The position numbers and the translations under genes are program-made. From NCBI GenBank assembly GCA_964610175.1, contig CAZSVE010000013.1, forward strand, positions 1-51,180: a stretch of 51,180 nt of DNA. Reading direction: 5' to 3'. Source of the stretch: CAZSVE01 sp964610175 (lineage in GTDB: Bacteria > Pseudomonadota > Gammaproteobacteria > HK1). The first letter of the stretch is position 1; every line of letters begins with the position of its first letter. The notes beneath the pieces are model-generated. The model made no database searches, was not told where the DNA came from, and saw only the letters and a program-made list of their open reading frames with translations. This document shows, one piece after another, positions 34,934-43,348 of this stretch.

Positions 34934-35665
34934 TCATTCCCCCGTAAATTCCGTGTAACAGCACCCATCGGTAACTTCGGCATAACGGGGTAATATCCCC
35001 GATGCGGAAAAGCTGTATACGTCCTCCCCGGCCACGATGACATGATCGAGCACGGCAATGTCGATGCCACCCAATATCCGCACCAAGTGCCGGGTAAGCC
35101 GCCGGTCTTGTTCCGATGGCCGGACTGTGCCGCCGGGGTGATTGTGGGCGAGGATCAGCGATGCCGCCCGGTGGCGAATGGCGACTTCCACGACGCGGCG
35201 CGGATGTACATGGGCCTCTTTGACGGTGCCCTTGCCGAGGAGGGCCGGGTACAGGACCCGGCACTGCGTATCGAGGCAAAGTACGTAAAATACCTCTTCC
35301 GAGCGACCGGCCATGAGGGGAATGAGGTATTCGGCGACGATCTCGGGGTGATCGAGCCGGGGGCGATTCCGCGCCACGCGGTCGTGGAAGTAACGCCGCG
35401 TCACGGCAGGGAGCAGCGCCAGGAAGGTCGCGGCCTGCTTTCCCACTCCCTCGACGGTGGCCAGATCCACGGGATCGGCTTCCAATACGCCAGAGAGACT
35501 GCCGAAGCGGCGAAGCAGCTGGTGGGCGATGGGATTGGTATCCCTGCGCTTGAGTACCTGGAACAGGATCAGTTCCAGGACCTGATGGTCCTCGAAATGG
35601 TCCAACTCCTCGGAGAGAAACCGATTCCGCAATCGATCGCGGTGTCCGCGATGAAGATCGTTCAA
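34934..35665 (-). CDS. radC: RadC family (UPF0758) JAB/MPN-domain protein
   Basis: The 243-residue protein has a helix-hairpin-helix part (about 55-79, GSLSGVLEADPVDLATVEGV) and a JAMM metalloprotease-like domain with HNHPGG (174-179) and Asp187 in PSEQD, the zinc-binding set. The old link to DNA repair is doubtful, and the enzyme's activity is not settled. The upstream gene on the same strand ends 31 bases before it, so they may be cotranscribed. Confidence 0.92.
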   Translation of the reverse strand: MNDLHRGHRDRLRNRFLSEELDHFEDHQVLELILFQVLKRRDTNPIAHQLLRRFGSLSGVLEADPVDLATVEGVGKQAATFLALLPAVTRRYFHDRVARNRPRLDHPEIVAEYLIPLMAGRSEEVFYVLCLDTQCRVLYPALLGKGTVKEAHVHPRRVVEVAIRHRAASLILAHNHPGGTVRPSEQDRRLTRHLVRILGGIDIAVLDHVIVAGEDVYSFSASGILPRYAEVTDGCCYTEFTGE

Positions 35666-35696
35666 CGCTGGGCCGATACGCTACGTGGCACCGACG

Positions 35697-36221
35697 CTAT
35701 GCCGGTTGCGATTTTCCCAGGGAAGGGGATGGGGTCGTCGTGCCAATCTCCACTTCCGGGTGGTGCTTATGGATGATTTTTACCAATTCATCCACCCGCC
35801 TTCTCGGTACATCCACGAGTAACAGTAGCTCTCCTTGGTTGATGGCGTCTTCGAATGCCGAGAGTTTTCTGCTGGGGATATCCTTGGCGACGATGCCGGA
35901 GATAACGGCACCGAGCCCGGCACCGGCCAGGGCGGAGGCCAGTAATGCTCCTCCACCCAATACCAGACCCGCTGGCGGAAAGGTGACAGCCAGCAGCCCA
36001 CCCACGAGGCCCGCCGCGCCCCCCACGCCCAAGCCCTCTTCGATCCCATGGGTGAATTCGCTCTTTTGGAGAAAGGATGCCTTATGGAGACCATCGAGTG
36101 GCGTGAAATGGTTACCGATTACATGAGTATGGGAATCGGGGATCCCAGCCTCATCCAGTTCGTCGACGATCGCCTTGCAGGTGGCTACGTCCGGAACAAG
36201 AAAATACAGTCGTTTGCTCAT
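35697..36221 (-). CDS. Glycine-zipper membrane protein, DUF1269-like
   Basis: The 174-residue protein starts with an alpha/beta region (MSKRLYFLVPDVATCKAIVD, GIPDSHTHVIG). It continues with a long glycine/alanine zipper that could cross the membrane twice (GVGGAAGLVGGLLAVTFPPA, LASALAGAGLGAVISGIVA). It ends with a second small alpha/beta part (GELLLLVDVPRRRVDELVKI). This fits the DUF1269/low-complexity membrane protein group, with no proven role. The ATG follows closely on a repeat-containing gap; radC follows after 31 bases. Confidence 0.78.
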   Translation of the reverse strand: MSKRLYFLVPDVATCKAIVDELDEAGIPDSHTHVIGNHFTPLDGLHKASFLQKSEFTHGIEEGLGVGGAAGLVGGLLAVTFPPAGLVLGGGALLASALAGAGLGAVISGIVAKDIPSRKLSAFEDAINQGELLLLVDVPRRRVDELVKIIHKHHPEVEIGTTTPSPSLGKSQPA

Positions 36222-36255
36222 TGTTGACTCGGGAAGTGCGTCAGTTGACGATCAT

Positions 36256-36364
36256 TCGTTTATTTCCTGCTCATTTTCGCAAATGAGTCGGGTTTTGCAG
36301 AATGCTGATTTTTCTCTACGAATACTAAATCATGTTTCATCGGCTCGAAGCGAAGCTTCGCTAG
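36256..36364 (+). repeat. Family A dispersed repeat
   Basis: The full copy runs from TTCGTTTATTTCCTGCTC to GAAGCGAAGCTTCGCTAG. The end here is an enlarged palindrome, GAAGCGAAGCTTC. Confidence 0.86.
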
Positions 36365-36498
36365 AGCTTACGTGACCGCAGCATGAAGCTTTCGGTCTGC
36401 GTCAAGGTCCATATTGTGGATATTTTCACAATAAAAGGGCTCCCTATGCAATTCCCTGTACGCAATTCCCCCTCGACAATGGACACCGGGCAGACATG

Positions 36499-36523
36499 AA
36501 TCCGAACGCTACGCGTTCGGATT
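36499..36523. repeat. 11-bp perfect hairpin
   Basis: AATCCGAACGC and GCGTTCGGATT are separated by three bases. There is no good T-run on either side, so it is not a classic terminator. It lies next to a family B copy. Confidence 0.7.
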
Positions 36524-36531
36524 TGTCATTT

Positions 36532-36613
36532 ATCAGCGCTTCGCGCCAGAACCAAAATGGAATGTGCTCGGATTTCGGCGCCGGGTTTCCCAGGATTTTC
36601 GTTTTTCCGATAT
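36532..36613 (+). repeat. Family B dispersed repeat, diverged
   Basis: It runs from ATCAGCGCTTCGCGCC to TTTTTCCGATATG and shares the GGATTTCGGCGCCGGGTTTC centre with the copy at 6912. Confidence 0.76.
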
Positions 36614-36779
36614 GTAAATACTTCGAGGCGCCAAAAGGTTCCGAGACACCGAATCACGGTGGTTGCGCCGACAATAGAAGTTCACAAGTATCCTCGCGAT
36701 GAGATGGATTGCCGAAAAGGAATCACATACAAAGCGAATCACCCCGGATCCACCGGGGTGATCAAACATGCTCCGTGAA

Positions 36780-36890
36780 CTGGCGAGGCTTGTGCTCGAA
36801 CCATCGAGGCGGACCCGAGCATCGGTAAAGCAAAAACCTGTGTTTCGTAAAACTCGACTCATCCGCGAAGCCAAGCGGAAAATCGACAAA
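36780..36890 (-). repeat. Family A dispersed repeat
   Basis: The inverted copy runs from CTGGCGAGGCTTGTGCTCG to AAGCGGAAAATCGACAAA. Confidence 0.82.
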
Positions 36891-37084
36891 ATAATCCACC
36901 GCCTGGGATTCATCCTCCCACCTCCAGGCAATGGAACGACACTTTTCCGTAATCGAGCCACCATATAAAATACAACCTGCTGAAAAATAAGAGTTTTTCC
37001 AAAGTGGTTACAATATCATCAATGTAACGAGAAATACTGCAATCACGGGTATTTTTGTTGGCTTTCCCAAAGTATTCCACAGGG

Positions 37085-37107
37085 TTATCCACAGAATCTG
37101 TGGATAA
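37085..37107. promoter_or_regulatory. Inverted pair of perfect DnaA boxes
   Basis: TTATCCACA (37085-37093) and its reverse complement TGTGGATAA (37099-37107) form an uninterrupted palindrome with 11-base arms and a one-base centre. A near-box TATTCCACA lies just upstream (about 37073-37081). It lies beyond the hisA stop, in non-coding sequence. Confidence 0.65.
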
Positions 37108-37263
37108 CGGCAGTTGTGTCGTGTAAGTGCGCCGCGACGATGCCCACATCCAGTCCCCTTTCATTCTCCGGGGCGACCAGGGTATTCGACGTAACCGGCC
37201 GCCATGAAAGTACGGGAAAAGGCAACGCACAAGATCCTTGGTTTCGCTCGACAGGCGCCATCT

Positions 37264-38019
37264 TCACTCCTTGGTCGATGGCAAGCCGCGCATCGTTTCA
37301 ATCACCCTTTGCCCTTCGGCAAAATCCAATGTCCCTTCATAAATGGCCCTTCCCGTGATGGCACCGATGATGCCCTCGTCGGCCACATGGCACAGGGCTT
37401 GAACATCCTCCAAGGTATGAATCCCCCCCGCCGCAATGACCGGAATGGTAATCGCACGGGCCACTGCCACTGTAGCATCCACATCGATACCCGTCATCAT
37501 GCCATCCCGGCTGATATCCGTGTACACAATGGCTTCGACGCCCTGTTGCTCGAAGCGTTTGGCCATCTCGATGACATCATGACTTGATGACTTCGACCAC
37601 CCATCCAATGCCAGCTTTCCGTGACGCGCGTCGAGGCCGACGATGACATGACCAGGGAAATCGACGCAAAGACCGGAAACGAAATGTGGCTCGGTGACGG
37701 CGCGGGTGCCGATGATGACATAACGAACACCAGCACGGAGGTAACTATCCACGGTGCTCTCGTCGCGGATCCCGCCACCGACTTGAATCGGCAGATCGGG
37801 ATAGGCCTCGGCAATTGCGCGGATGGTGTCCGCATTTCTGGGTTTTCCGGCAAACGCACCGTCGAGATCGACGATATGCAACCGTCTGGCACCGGCACCG
37901 ACCCATCTGGCAGCGATTGCCAGCGGATCGTCCGAGAATACGGTTTCGTCATCCATGCGTCCCTGGCGTAAACGAACGCATTTACCTTCTTTTAGATCGA
38001 TAGCGGGAATCAGTAGCAT
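37264..38019 (-). CDS. hisA: Phosphoribosylformimino-5-aminoimidazole carboxamide ribotide isomerase
   Basis: HisA performs the fourth step of histidine synthesis, an Amadori isomerisation on a TIM barrel. The 251-residue product starts MLLIPAIDLKEGKCVRL (Asp8 catalytic). It has LHIVDLDGAFAGKP, IQVGGGIRDESTVDSYL, VIVGLDARHGKLALDGW (second catalytic Asp), YTDISRDGMMTGID and VIAAGGIHTLEDV. The start at 38019 is the family start; the longer open frame upstream is repeat and spacer. In most Proteobacteria hisA lies between hisH and hisF; here it is alone, consistent with a broken-up his operon. Confidence 0.96.
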   Translation of the reverse strand: MLLIPAIDLKEGKCVRLRQGRMDDETVFSDDPLAIAARWVGAGARRLHIVDLDGAFAGKPRNADTIRAIAEAYPDLPIQVGGGIRDESTVDSYLRAGVRYVIIGTRAVTEPHFVSGLCVDFPGHVIVGLDARHGKLALDGWSKSSSHDVIEMAKRFEQQGVEAIVYTDISRDGMMTGIDVDATVAVARAITIPVIAAGGIHTLEDVQALCHVADEGIIGAITGRAIYEGTLDFAEGQRVIETMRGLPSTKE

Positions 38020-38301
38020 AGCGATTTTACTATTGGATTTACTGTTATGAGATTTACTATTTACCAGCGAGGCTCGTGCTCGAACCTTCCAGTTCGATCG
38101 AACACGAGATCTTGCACATATTTCCGCTACCGGATCAAAGATTCCGTATCGAAGGAGCTGTCGGAACCTCGGCTGGCGAAGCTTCGCTGGCATGTCCTTC
38201 CGGGTTCGACACCGGATTTCGGCCACTTCCCCGGATGAAGCTCGACCATAAGATTCGGTCTCGCCGGAAACACGATAAACCCAATTTCATCGGAAACGGA
38301 G

Positions 38302-38336
38302 ATTTGCATGACAATGCAAATTGATATATAAGTATT
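38302..38336 (+). promoter_or_regulatory. Candidate tusA promoter with overlapping inverted repeat
   Basis: TTGCAT (38304-38309) and TATAAG at 17-base spacing make a reasonable sigma-70 promoter about 45 bases before tusA. A perfect 8-bp inverted repeat ATTTGCAT-GACA-ATGCAAAT (38302-38321) covers the -35 region and could be an operator. Confidence 0.4.
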
Positions 38337-38377
38337 CGCTAAATTTCTAGCTTGATAGAACCTTTTAGGAGAGTAAT

Positions 38378-38608
38378 ATGGCCAAATTTGATCAAGAATT
38401 AGATGCTTCCGGCTTGAATTGCCCGTTGCCGATACTTCGTGCCAAGAAGACCCTGAACGGGATGGAATCGGGACAGGTACTGAAGATCATCGCGACCGAT
38501 CCGGGCTCGGTGAAGGACTTCGAAGCGTTCTCCACACAAACAGGAAATAAATTGCTCGAATCCAGTGAGGAAGGCGGCAAATACATATTTTTCCTGTGTA
38601 AGGCCTAA
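38378..38608 (+). CDS. tusA: TusA-family sulfur carrier protein
   Basis: TusA proteins carry persulfide sulfur on a conserved Cys. The 76-residue product has LDASGLNCPLPILRAKK with Cys15 in the CPxP motif, then the usual GQVLKIIATDPGSVKDF. GGAGAG lies seven bases upstream of the ATG. The next gene is a DsrE-like protein 294 bases downstream. The tusA-dsrE2 combination is known from sulfur oxidisers, where it feeds sulfur into the sHdr or reverse Dsr pathways, so a role in dissimilatory sulfur transfer is likely. tRNA thiolation is the alternative. Confidence 0.92.
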   Translation: MAKFDQELDASGLNCPLPILRAKKTLNGMESGQVLKIIATDPGSVKDFEAFSTQTGNKLLESSEEGGKYIFFLCKA

Positions 38609-38902
38609 AGGCCTGGAACCCTGTTCCAAGACCTTGACCGATTTCCCACAGTGATGAATCCGATGATGCTCCCCTGGTGCGACCAACAAAACCACACGAA
38701 ATGATTCTCTGAAATCAGATCCGAACATTCGCGCGGTTATGTCGATAGTTGAATAGGGAAATCATATTTGTTCATAAAGGGACCTATTCACGAGACCCCA
38801 TACTCGAGAAGGATTTGCCGTAACGGTACGGCAGATTTCGAATCCTCCAACCCGTAGGGCTTACGTTGGCATTCATGCTCATGACCCCGAGGTAGTTTCA
38901 CG

Positions 38903-39385
38903 ATGTCCGATGAGAAGAAACTTGCTATTATCGCCACTAAAGGTACGCTGGACTGGGCATATCCTCCGTTCATTCTTGCGTCCACCGCTTCGGCCTTAGG
39001 CTACGATACACAGATCTTTTTCACATTTTATGGCCTGCAGCTATTACGGAAAGACCTTAGTCTGAAAGTTTCCCCCCTAGGCAATCCGGGTATGCCGATG
39101 CCTATGGGAATGGATAAATGGTTCCCCGTGCTTGGAACCGCGCTCCCGGGAATGGAGACGGTGATGACGTCCATGATGAAGAAGAAGATGAAAAACAAGG
39201 GCGTCGCCAGTATCGAAGAGCTACGTGACCTTTGCGCCGAGGCAGACGTAAAAATGGTCGCTTGTCAGATGACAGTCGATTTATTCGAATTTTCACCCTC
39301 CGAGTTCATCGATGGCATCGAATTCGCTGGAGCGGCCGCATTCTTCGAATTTGCGGGAAACTCGGACATTTGTCTCTATATCTAG
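38903..39385 (+). CDS. DsrE2-like sulfurtransferase family protein
   Basis: The 160-residue protein fits the DsrE/F-like family, DsrE2 type: KLAIIATKGTLDWAYPPFIL, YDTQIFFTFYGLQLLRKD, the Met/Pro-rich loop PLGNPGMPMPMGMDKW, VASIEELRDLCAEADVKMVA and CQMTVDLFEF with the conserved Cys. DsrE2 proteins are paired with TusA and rhodanese in sulfur-oxidising bacteria. The GAGG of its ribosome site is 11 bases upstream. No membrane segment is evident, unlike some DsrE2A members. Confidence 0.85.
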   Translation: MSDEKKLAIIATKGTLDWAYPPFILASTASALGYDTQIFFTFYGLQLLRKDLSLKVSPLGNPGMPMPMGMDKWFPVLGTALPGMETVMTSMMKKKMKNKGVASIEELRDLCAEADVKMVACQMTVDLFEFSPSEFIDGIEFAGAAAFFEFAGNSDICLYI

Positions 39386-39429
39386 ACACATGTCGCTCCC
39401 ATGGGAGGTCCGGCAAACCGCAATAGGTA

Positions 39430-39563
39430 CGCGAGCAAAGCTTGTGCTCGAACCGACCCAGCTCCCGGAAAAGCTTCCAAAGCCTCCGCTCGGGAACCAG
39501 CAGAACCGGCGCTTCGTAAAACTCGACTCATCTGGGAATGCCGAGCGGGGAATAAACAAATAA
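39430..39563 (-). repeat. Family A repeat with an internal insertion
   Basis: The inverted copy begins GCGAGCAAAGCTTGTGCTCG and ends GCCGAGCGGGGAATAAACAAA. The middle is replaced by about 48 bases resembling part of family C (CAGCTCCCGGAAAA, GGAACCAGC). Confidence 0.72.
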
Positions 39564-39575
39564 ACACGGGAAACC

Positions 39576-39602
39576 AAAAAGGCCGCAAATGCGGCCTTTT
39601 TT
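39576..39602 (-). terminator. Rho-independent terminator after tRNA-Glu
   Basis: AAAAAGGCCGC / GCGGCCTTTTT with a four-base loop lies directly beyond the CCA end of tRNA-Glu on the minus strand. The A/T-rich arms also make it a plausible plus-strand terminator for the dsrE-like gene. Confidence 0.88.
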
Positions 39603-39606
39603 CGAA

Positions 39607-39682
39607 TGGCGCTCCCTAGGGGACTCGAACCCCTGTCTACGCCGTGAGAGGGCGGTATCCTGGGCCACTAGACGAAGGGAGC
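39607..39682 (-). tRNA. tRNA-Glu (CUC)
   Basis: The 76-nt gene starts GCTCCCTTCGTCTAG, has the anticodon loop CTCTCAC (anticodon CTC) and the T-arm GGGGTTCGAGTCCCC, and ends GCCA with an encoded CCA. The closest match in form is gamma tRNA-Glu with anticodon TTC. The CTC variant is additional to that species in most bacteria. Confidence 0.93.
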
Positions 39683-39743
39683 CTGTACCTTCAGGAAATC
39701 CAAATTCCATTTACGAGAAACCGTGGCTCTCCATTGCCAGAAC

Positions 39744-39837
39744 ATATCAGCACTTCGCGCCAGGACCGAAGCGGGATGGATACGAACAGGTCCAAATGCA
39801 CACCGATCCTCTTGAGATCTTTATCTTTCCGATACCT
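39744..39837 (+). repeat. Family B dispersed repeat
   Basis: It runs from ATATCAGCACTTCGCGCC to TCTTTCCGATACCT, with a changed centre. It directly abuts the inverted A1 copy that itself contains another B. Confidence 0.78.
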
Positions 39838-40024
39838 GGCGAGGTTTCGCCTCGGACCAATAAACCACAATCCTGCGCTAGTGAAGAACATGTGAGCGCT
39901 TCGCGCCAGGACTGAAGCGGGATGGGTCCAGGCACGCGCACCGGTTCTCTCGAGGTCTTTGTTTTTCCGATACCTGAACCGTTAAAACTCGACTCATTCG
40001 TAAAGCCGAGCGGGAAATAAACAA
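39838..40024 (-). repeat. Family A1 repeat split by a family B element
   Basis: The outer parts (39838-39889 and 39976-40024) read together as one inverted A1 copy like 26095-26195: GCGAGGTTTCGCCTCGG to GAGCGGGAAATAAACAAA. The B element lies inside it. Confidence 0.9.
39890..39975 (+). mobile_element. Family B element nested in A1, with GAAC target duplication
   Basis: The 86-bp insert runs from ATGTGAGCGCTTCGCGCC to TTTTTCCGATACCT. GAAC is at 39886-39889 and 39976-39979, whereas uninterrupted A1 copies have a single GAAC at that point (AAAGAACCGTT). There are no terminal inverted repeats and no coding capacity. Confidence 0.88.
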
Positions 40025-40177
40025 ACCAAATAAATCCCCTTTGTATCGGACTTCGATCCGTTACGGAAGCGCCATTATACGTATGATTCCGGCCCGTGCC
40101 TATTCCCATTCCAAAATTCATACGGTGCCGAATAGAACATGGATGACAAACTCAGCCCAATCGACAAAGGAAACCGC

Positions 40178-41404
40178 ATGACAACAACCAAGCCCCCAGG
40201 CAACGACCTCGAAGAATACGCATTCGCCACACGCGCCATCCGCGCAGGCCAGGTACGCAGTCCCGAAGGTGAACACAACGATCCCATCTTCACCACCTCC
40301 AGCTACATCTTCGACTCCGCCGCCCAGGCAAAGGCGCGTTTTGCCGAAGAAGAGCCCGGAAACGTATATTCCCGATTCACCAACCCAACGGTACGCACCT
40401 TCGAGCAGCGTCTCGCCGCATTGGAAGAAGCAAAATACTGTGTCGCCACCGCCTCGGGGATGGCAGCCATACTGACTACCTGCCTCGCGCTGCTCAAGGC
40501 TGGAGACCATGTGGTCGCCTCGCGCAATCTCTTTGGCTCCACCGTAAATCTATTCACCAACATCCTGGCGCGCTTCGGCATCGAAACCACATTCGTGCCA
40601 CTCATGGATCCGGCGCGGGGCACACAAGCCTGGGCCGAGGCCATTCGCGCCCAAACTCGGATGCTGTTCCTGGAAACCCCCGCCAACCCGCTCACGGAAG
40701 TCGCCGACATCGAGGCCTTCGCCGATCTCGCGCACGCCCACGATTGCCTGCTTGCGGTAGACAATGTCATCTGTACGCCCGCCCTGCAAAAACCACTCGC
40801 ACTCGGGGCCGACATCGTCATCCACTCCAGCACCAAATATCTCGATGGACAGGGACGCTGTGTCGGCGGAGCCATCGTCACCCGAGCGGAACCCATCAAA
40901 AACGATGTATTCAGCGTGCTACGGACCTCGGGGGCATCCATGAGTCCCTTCAATGCATGGGTCTTTCTCAAGGGACTGGAGACACTGGCGCTACGGATGC
41001 AGGCCCACAGCGCATCGGCATTGGAGATTGCCCGCTGGCTCGAAAACCAACCGGGAATCGCGCGCGTATACTACCCAGGACTTCCATCCCATCCACACCA
41101 TGGGCTCGCGGCAAGCCAACAATCCGCCTTCGGCGGCATTCTCGCCTTCGACATACAAGGAGAGCGCGAAACAGCCTGGCAGTTGATCGACGCAACCCGC
41201 ATGATCTCCATCACCGCCAACTTCGGCGACGTCAAAAGCACCATCACGCATCCTGCCACCACGACCCACGGTCGGCTCACCCCGGAACAACGCACCGAAG
41301 CCGGCATCGGAGAAAGCCTGGTGCGACTTGCCGCGGGCCTCGAAGATATCGAAGATATCAAGGCCGACATCGAACGCGGCTTGACCATGATCCACAATAC
41401 TTGA
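40178..41404 (+). CDS. metZ: O-succinylhomoserine sulfhydrylase
   Basis: MetZ makes homocysteine from O-succinylhomoserine and sulfide with PLP. The 408-residue product has FATRAIRAGQVRSPEGEHND, IFTTSSYIFDSAAQAKARF, the substrate and cofactor region VYSRFTNPTVRTFEQRLAAL, VATASGMAAI, and the PLP-lysine segment HSSTKYLDGQGRCVGG. The MetZ-type wording favours sulfhydrylase over cystathionine gamma-synthase or methionine gamma-lyase. The ATG at 40178 is preceded by AAAGGAAA. An in-frame ATG at 40139 is possible. purF, a frequent neighbour, is absent. Confidence 0.93.
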   Translation: MTTTKPPGNDLEEYAFATRAIRAGQVRSPEGEHNDPIFTTSSYIFDSAAQAKARFAEEEPGNVYSRFTNPTVRTFEQRLAALEEAKYCVATASGMAAILTTCLALLKAGDHVVASRNLFGSTVNLFTNILARFGIETTFVPLMDPARGTQAWAEAIRAQTRMLFLETPANPLTEVADIEAFADLAHAHDCLLAVDNVICTPALQKPLALGADIVIHSSTKYLDGQGRCVGGAIVTRAEPIKNDVFSVLRTSGASMSPFNAWVFLKGLETLALRMQAHSASALEIARWLENQPGIARVYYPGLPSHPHHGLAASQQSAFGGILAFDIQGERETAWQLIDATRMISITANFGDVKSTITHPATTTHGRLTPEQRTEAGIGESLVRLAAGLEDIEDIKADIERGLTMIHNT

Positions 41405-41430
41405 TTCTCGGTCGGCGCAGGCGATGAAAC

Positions 41431-41751
41431 ATGTTAGCGCTTCGCACCAAGACCGAAACGGGCTGGGTCGTGGCGTGTATCGGAATCTTTTTCCGATACC
41501 CCAACCCGGCGTAGCCGAAACCAAAAATCTTCGCTCGCTCCCAAGCTAGAGTTTGGGAGCGTAGATCTCGGGAAGTTACAGCTCCCGGAAAAAACCTCCT
41601 ACGCTTGCGCCTTGGAACCAACGGGAATTTTTTTGATCGTTTTGTCGAAGATTTTCCAGAGAAAGGACGAACGGAGCTTCGCCTCGAACCGACATGATTC
41701 GTAAAACCTTTTGACTCATGTCCCAAGAAGCCGAACGGGAAACAAACAAAA
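41431..41751. repeat. B, C and A repeats in series
   Basis: A family B copy (41431-41500, shortened) is followed by a diverged family C unit (41520-41672, with GCTCCCAAGCTAGAGTTTGGGAGC) and a degraded inverted A copy (41676-41751). They fill the gap between metZ and the MFS gene. Confidence 0.75.
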
Positions 41752-41865
41752 CAGAACCTTACCCAGCGCAGGAAAACGGATCTTCGAAAAATATTCCATG
41801 CATCGATTGGAATCGGAAATTTGCCCGTAAAAACAAAACCTCGGAAGTCGACAGGATTACAAAAT

Positions 41866-43101
41866 ATGGATAGGGAAACGAATCACCCCATCGAGCCGAA
41901 TATCGGCATGACATCCCCGGAACGCCGCGCCATCGCGGCATTGACGGTTGTTTTCAGCGTGCGCATGTTCGGGCTTTTCATGATCCTCCCGGTCTTCACG
42001 TTGTATGCCGAAGATCGATATACCGGCTATACGGCCACCCTGGCCGGACTCGCCATCGGCATCTACGGACTCACCCAGGCGCTCCTTCAAATCCCCTTCG
42101 GCATGCTCTCCGACCATCTGGGGAGAAAACCGGTAATCATCACCGGGCTGATCATTTTTACCCTTGGCGGCGTCATTGCCGCGCTCTCCGATTCCATGCT
42201 CGGGGTCATCCTGGGACGCGCCCTACAAGGCGCCGGGGCCGTCGCCGCCGCGATCATGGCACTCATGTCCGATCTGACGCGCGAAGAACAACATACCAAG
42301 GCCATGGCGATCTTCGGCGCCAGCATCGGGATGACCTTCCTCCTTGCCCTGATCGCCGGTCCGGCAATCGGGCATCTCGTGGGTCTTTCCGGACTATTCC
42401 AAATAACCGCTGCGTTGGGGCTGGCCGGAATCGTCGTGCTGCACTTTTCGGTACCCGAGCCTGCCGCGATCCATTTTCACCAGGACACCGAGGCATCCCC
42501 GGCGCAATTCTCCGATGTGCTCCGAAACCGCCAGCTATTACGCCTCGACATCGGCATCTTCATCCTTCACTTCATTCTGGTGGCCGGCTGGATCGTACTG
42601 CCACCCACGTTGCGGGACACCGGTATCGCGGCCCCCGACCACTGGAAGATCTACGTCCTCGTACTGCTCGCTTCCGTGGTCCTCATGGTTCCGTTCATCA
42701 TCGCATCGGGGAAATACCGCCATGTCGAACCGGTCTTCATCGGGGCAGTATTGGCGCTGGGGGGATGCCAACTGGGACTATTCAACTATCACGAAAACCT
42801 CGTCTTCATCGTGGCCATGATGGTGGTACTGTTCACCGCCTTCAACATCCTCGAAGCCAATCTGCCATCCCTGGTGGCGCGCACCACACCGCCCGAAAAG
42901 AAAGGCACCGCCCTCGGTGTCTATTCCACTTCGCAGTTCCTGGGGGCCTTCGCCGGGGGATTGACCGGTGGCTGGCTCATGGACGAAATCGGCACGCAAG
43001 CCGTATTCGCGTTTTGCGCCGCAATGGCGGCAATATGGTTCCTGGTTGTCATCACCATGAAAAACCCCCGATCCGGCCAGGGCTCGCCACCACATCGTTG
43101 A
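41866..43101 (+). CDS. MFS transporter (drug/proton antiporter-like)
   Basis: The 411-residue protein is a 12-helix major facilitator. The loop 2-3 signature is GMLSDHLGRKPVIITG. Motif B/C-like residues lie in ILGRALQGAGAVAAAIMAL, and IPFG precedes the loop. The substrate is unknown; the family includes multidrug and YajR-like carriers. The start at 41866 (ATG) is preferred over an in-frame TTG 45 bases upstream. An MFS gene directly before ssb is a conserved arrangement in Pseudomonas and relatives, where uvrA is divergent; uvrA is not seen here. Confidence 0.92.
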   Translation: MDRETNHPIEPNIGMTSPERRAIAALTVVFSVRMFGLFMILPVFTLYAEDRYTGYTATLAGLAIGIYGLTQALLQIPFGMLSDHLGRKPVIITGLIIFTLGGVIAALSDSMLGVILGRALQGAGAVAAAIMALMSDLTREEQHTKAMAIFGASIGMTFLLALIAGPAIGHLVGLSGLFQITAALGLAGIVVLHFSVPEPAAIHFHQDTEASPAQFSDVLRNRQLLRLDIGIFILHFILVAGWIVLPPTLRDTGIAAPDHWKIYVLVLLASVVLMVPFIIASGKYRHVEPVFIGAVLALGGCQLGLFNYHENLVFIVAMMVVLFTAFNILEANLPSLVARTTPPEKKGTALGVYSTSQFLGAFAGGLTGGWLMDEIGTQAVFAFCAAMAAIWFLVVITMKNPRSGQGSPPHR

Positions 43102-43141
43102 CAGAGCGGCGCCGACCGACGAAGGTACCCGACAAACACCC

Positions 43142-43244
43142 CGGCAAAGCCTGTGCTCGAACCGACAAAGGATGATTTGATACCGAACAAAATCAGCATC
43201 TTGTAAAACTCGACGCATTTGCGAAGATGAGCGGGAAATAAACA
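43142..43244 (-). repeat. Family A dispersed repeat
   Basis: The inverted full copy runs from CGGCAAAGCCTGTGCTCG to GATGAGCGGGAAATAAAC, between the MFS gene and ssb. Confidence 0.86.
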
Positions 43245-43348
43245 ATCCACTTCCCGGGCCGCTCCATTATCCATGGGAGGCCCCATCGAAACTTCAACCC
43301 GAAAAATCCCATCACCAACACAGCTCAATCAAACAGGGAGACACAAAA

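Larger units (their letters stand above)
36222..37263. other. One-kilobase gap without a recognised gene
   Basis: The gap contains two A repeats, one B repeat, two strong hairpins and an inverted pair of DnaA boxes, listed separately. The hairpin ATCACCCCGG/CCGGGGTGAT (36738-36762) has no T-run. The part 37126-37195 resembles 12976-13045 in reverse. None of the open frames here has protein character. Confidence 0.6.

Noticed and set aside
35042..35776. A 244-codon plus-strand frame antisense to radC
   Set aside because: radC on the minus strand has complete JAMM and HhH motifs; this frame is its shadow.
36499..36523. The 11-bp hairpin as a Rho-independent terminator
   Set aside because: No T-run follows on either strand and no gene ends close by in the right orientation.
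37073..37107. The DnaA-box pair as the chromosomal origin
   Set aside because: Only two perfect boxes, no AT-rich 13-mers, and no dnaA, dnaN or rnpA nearby.
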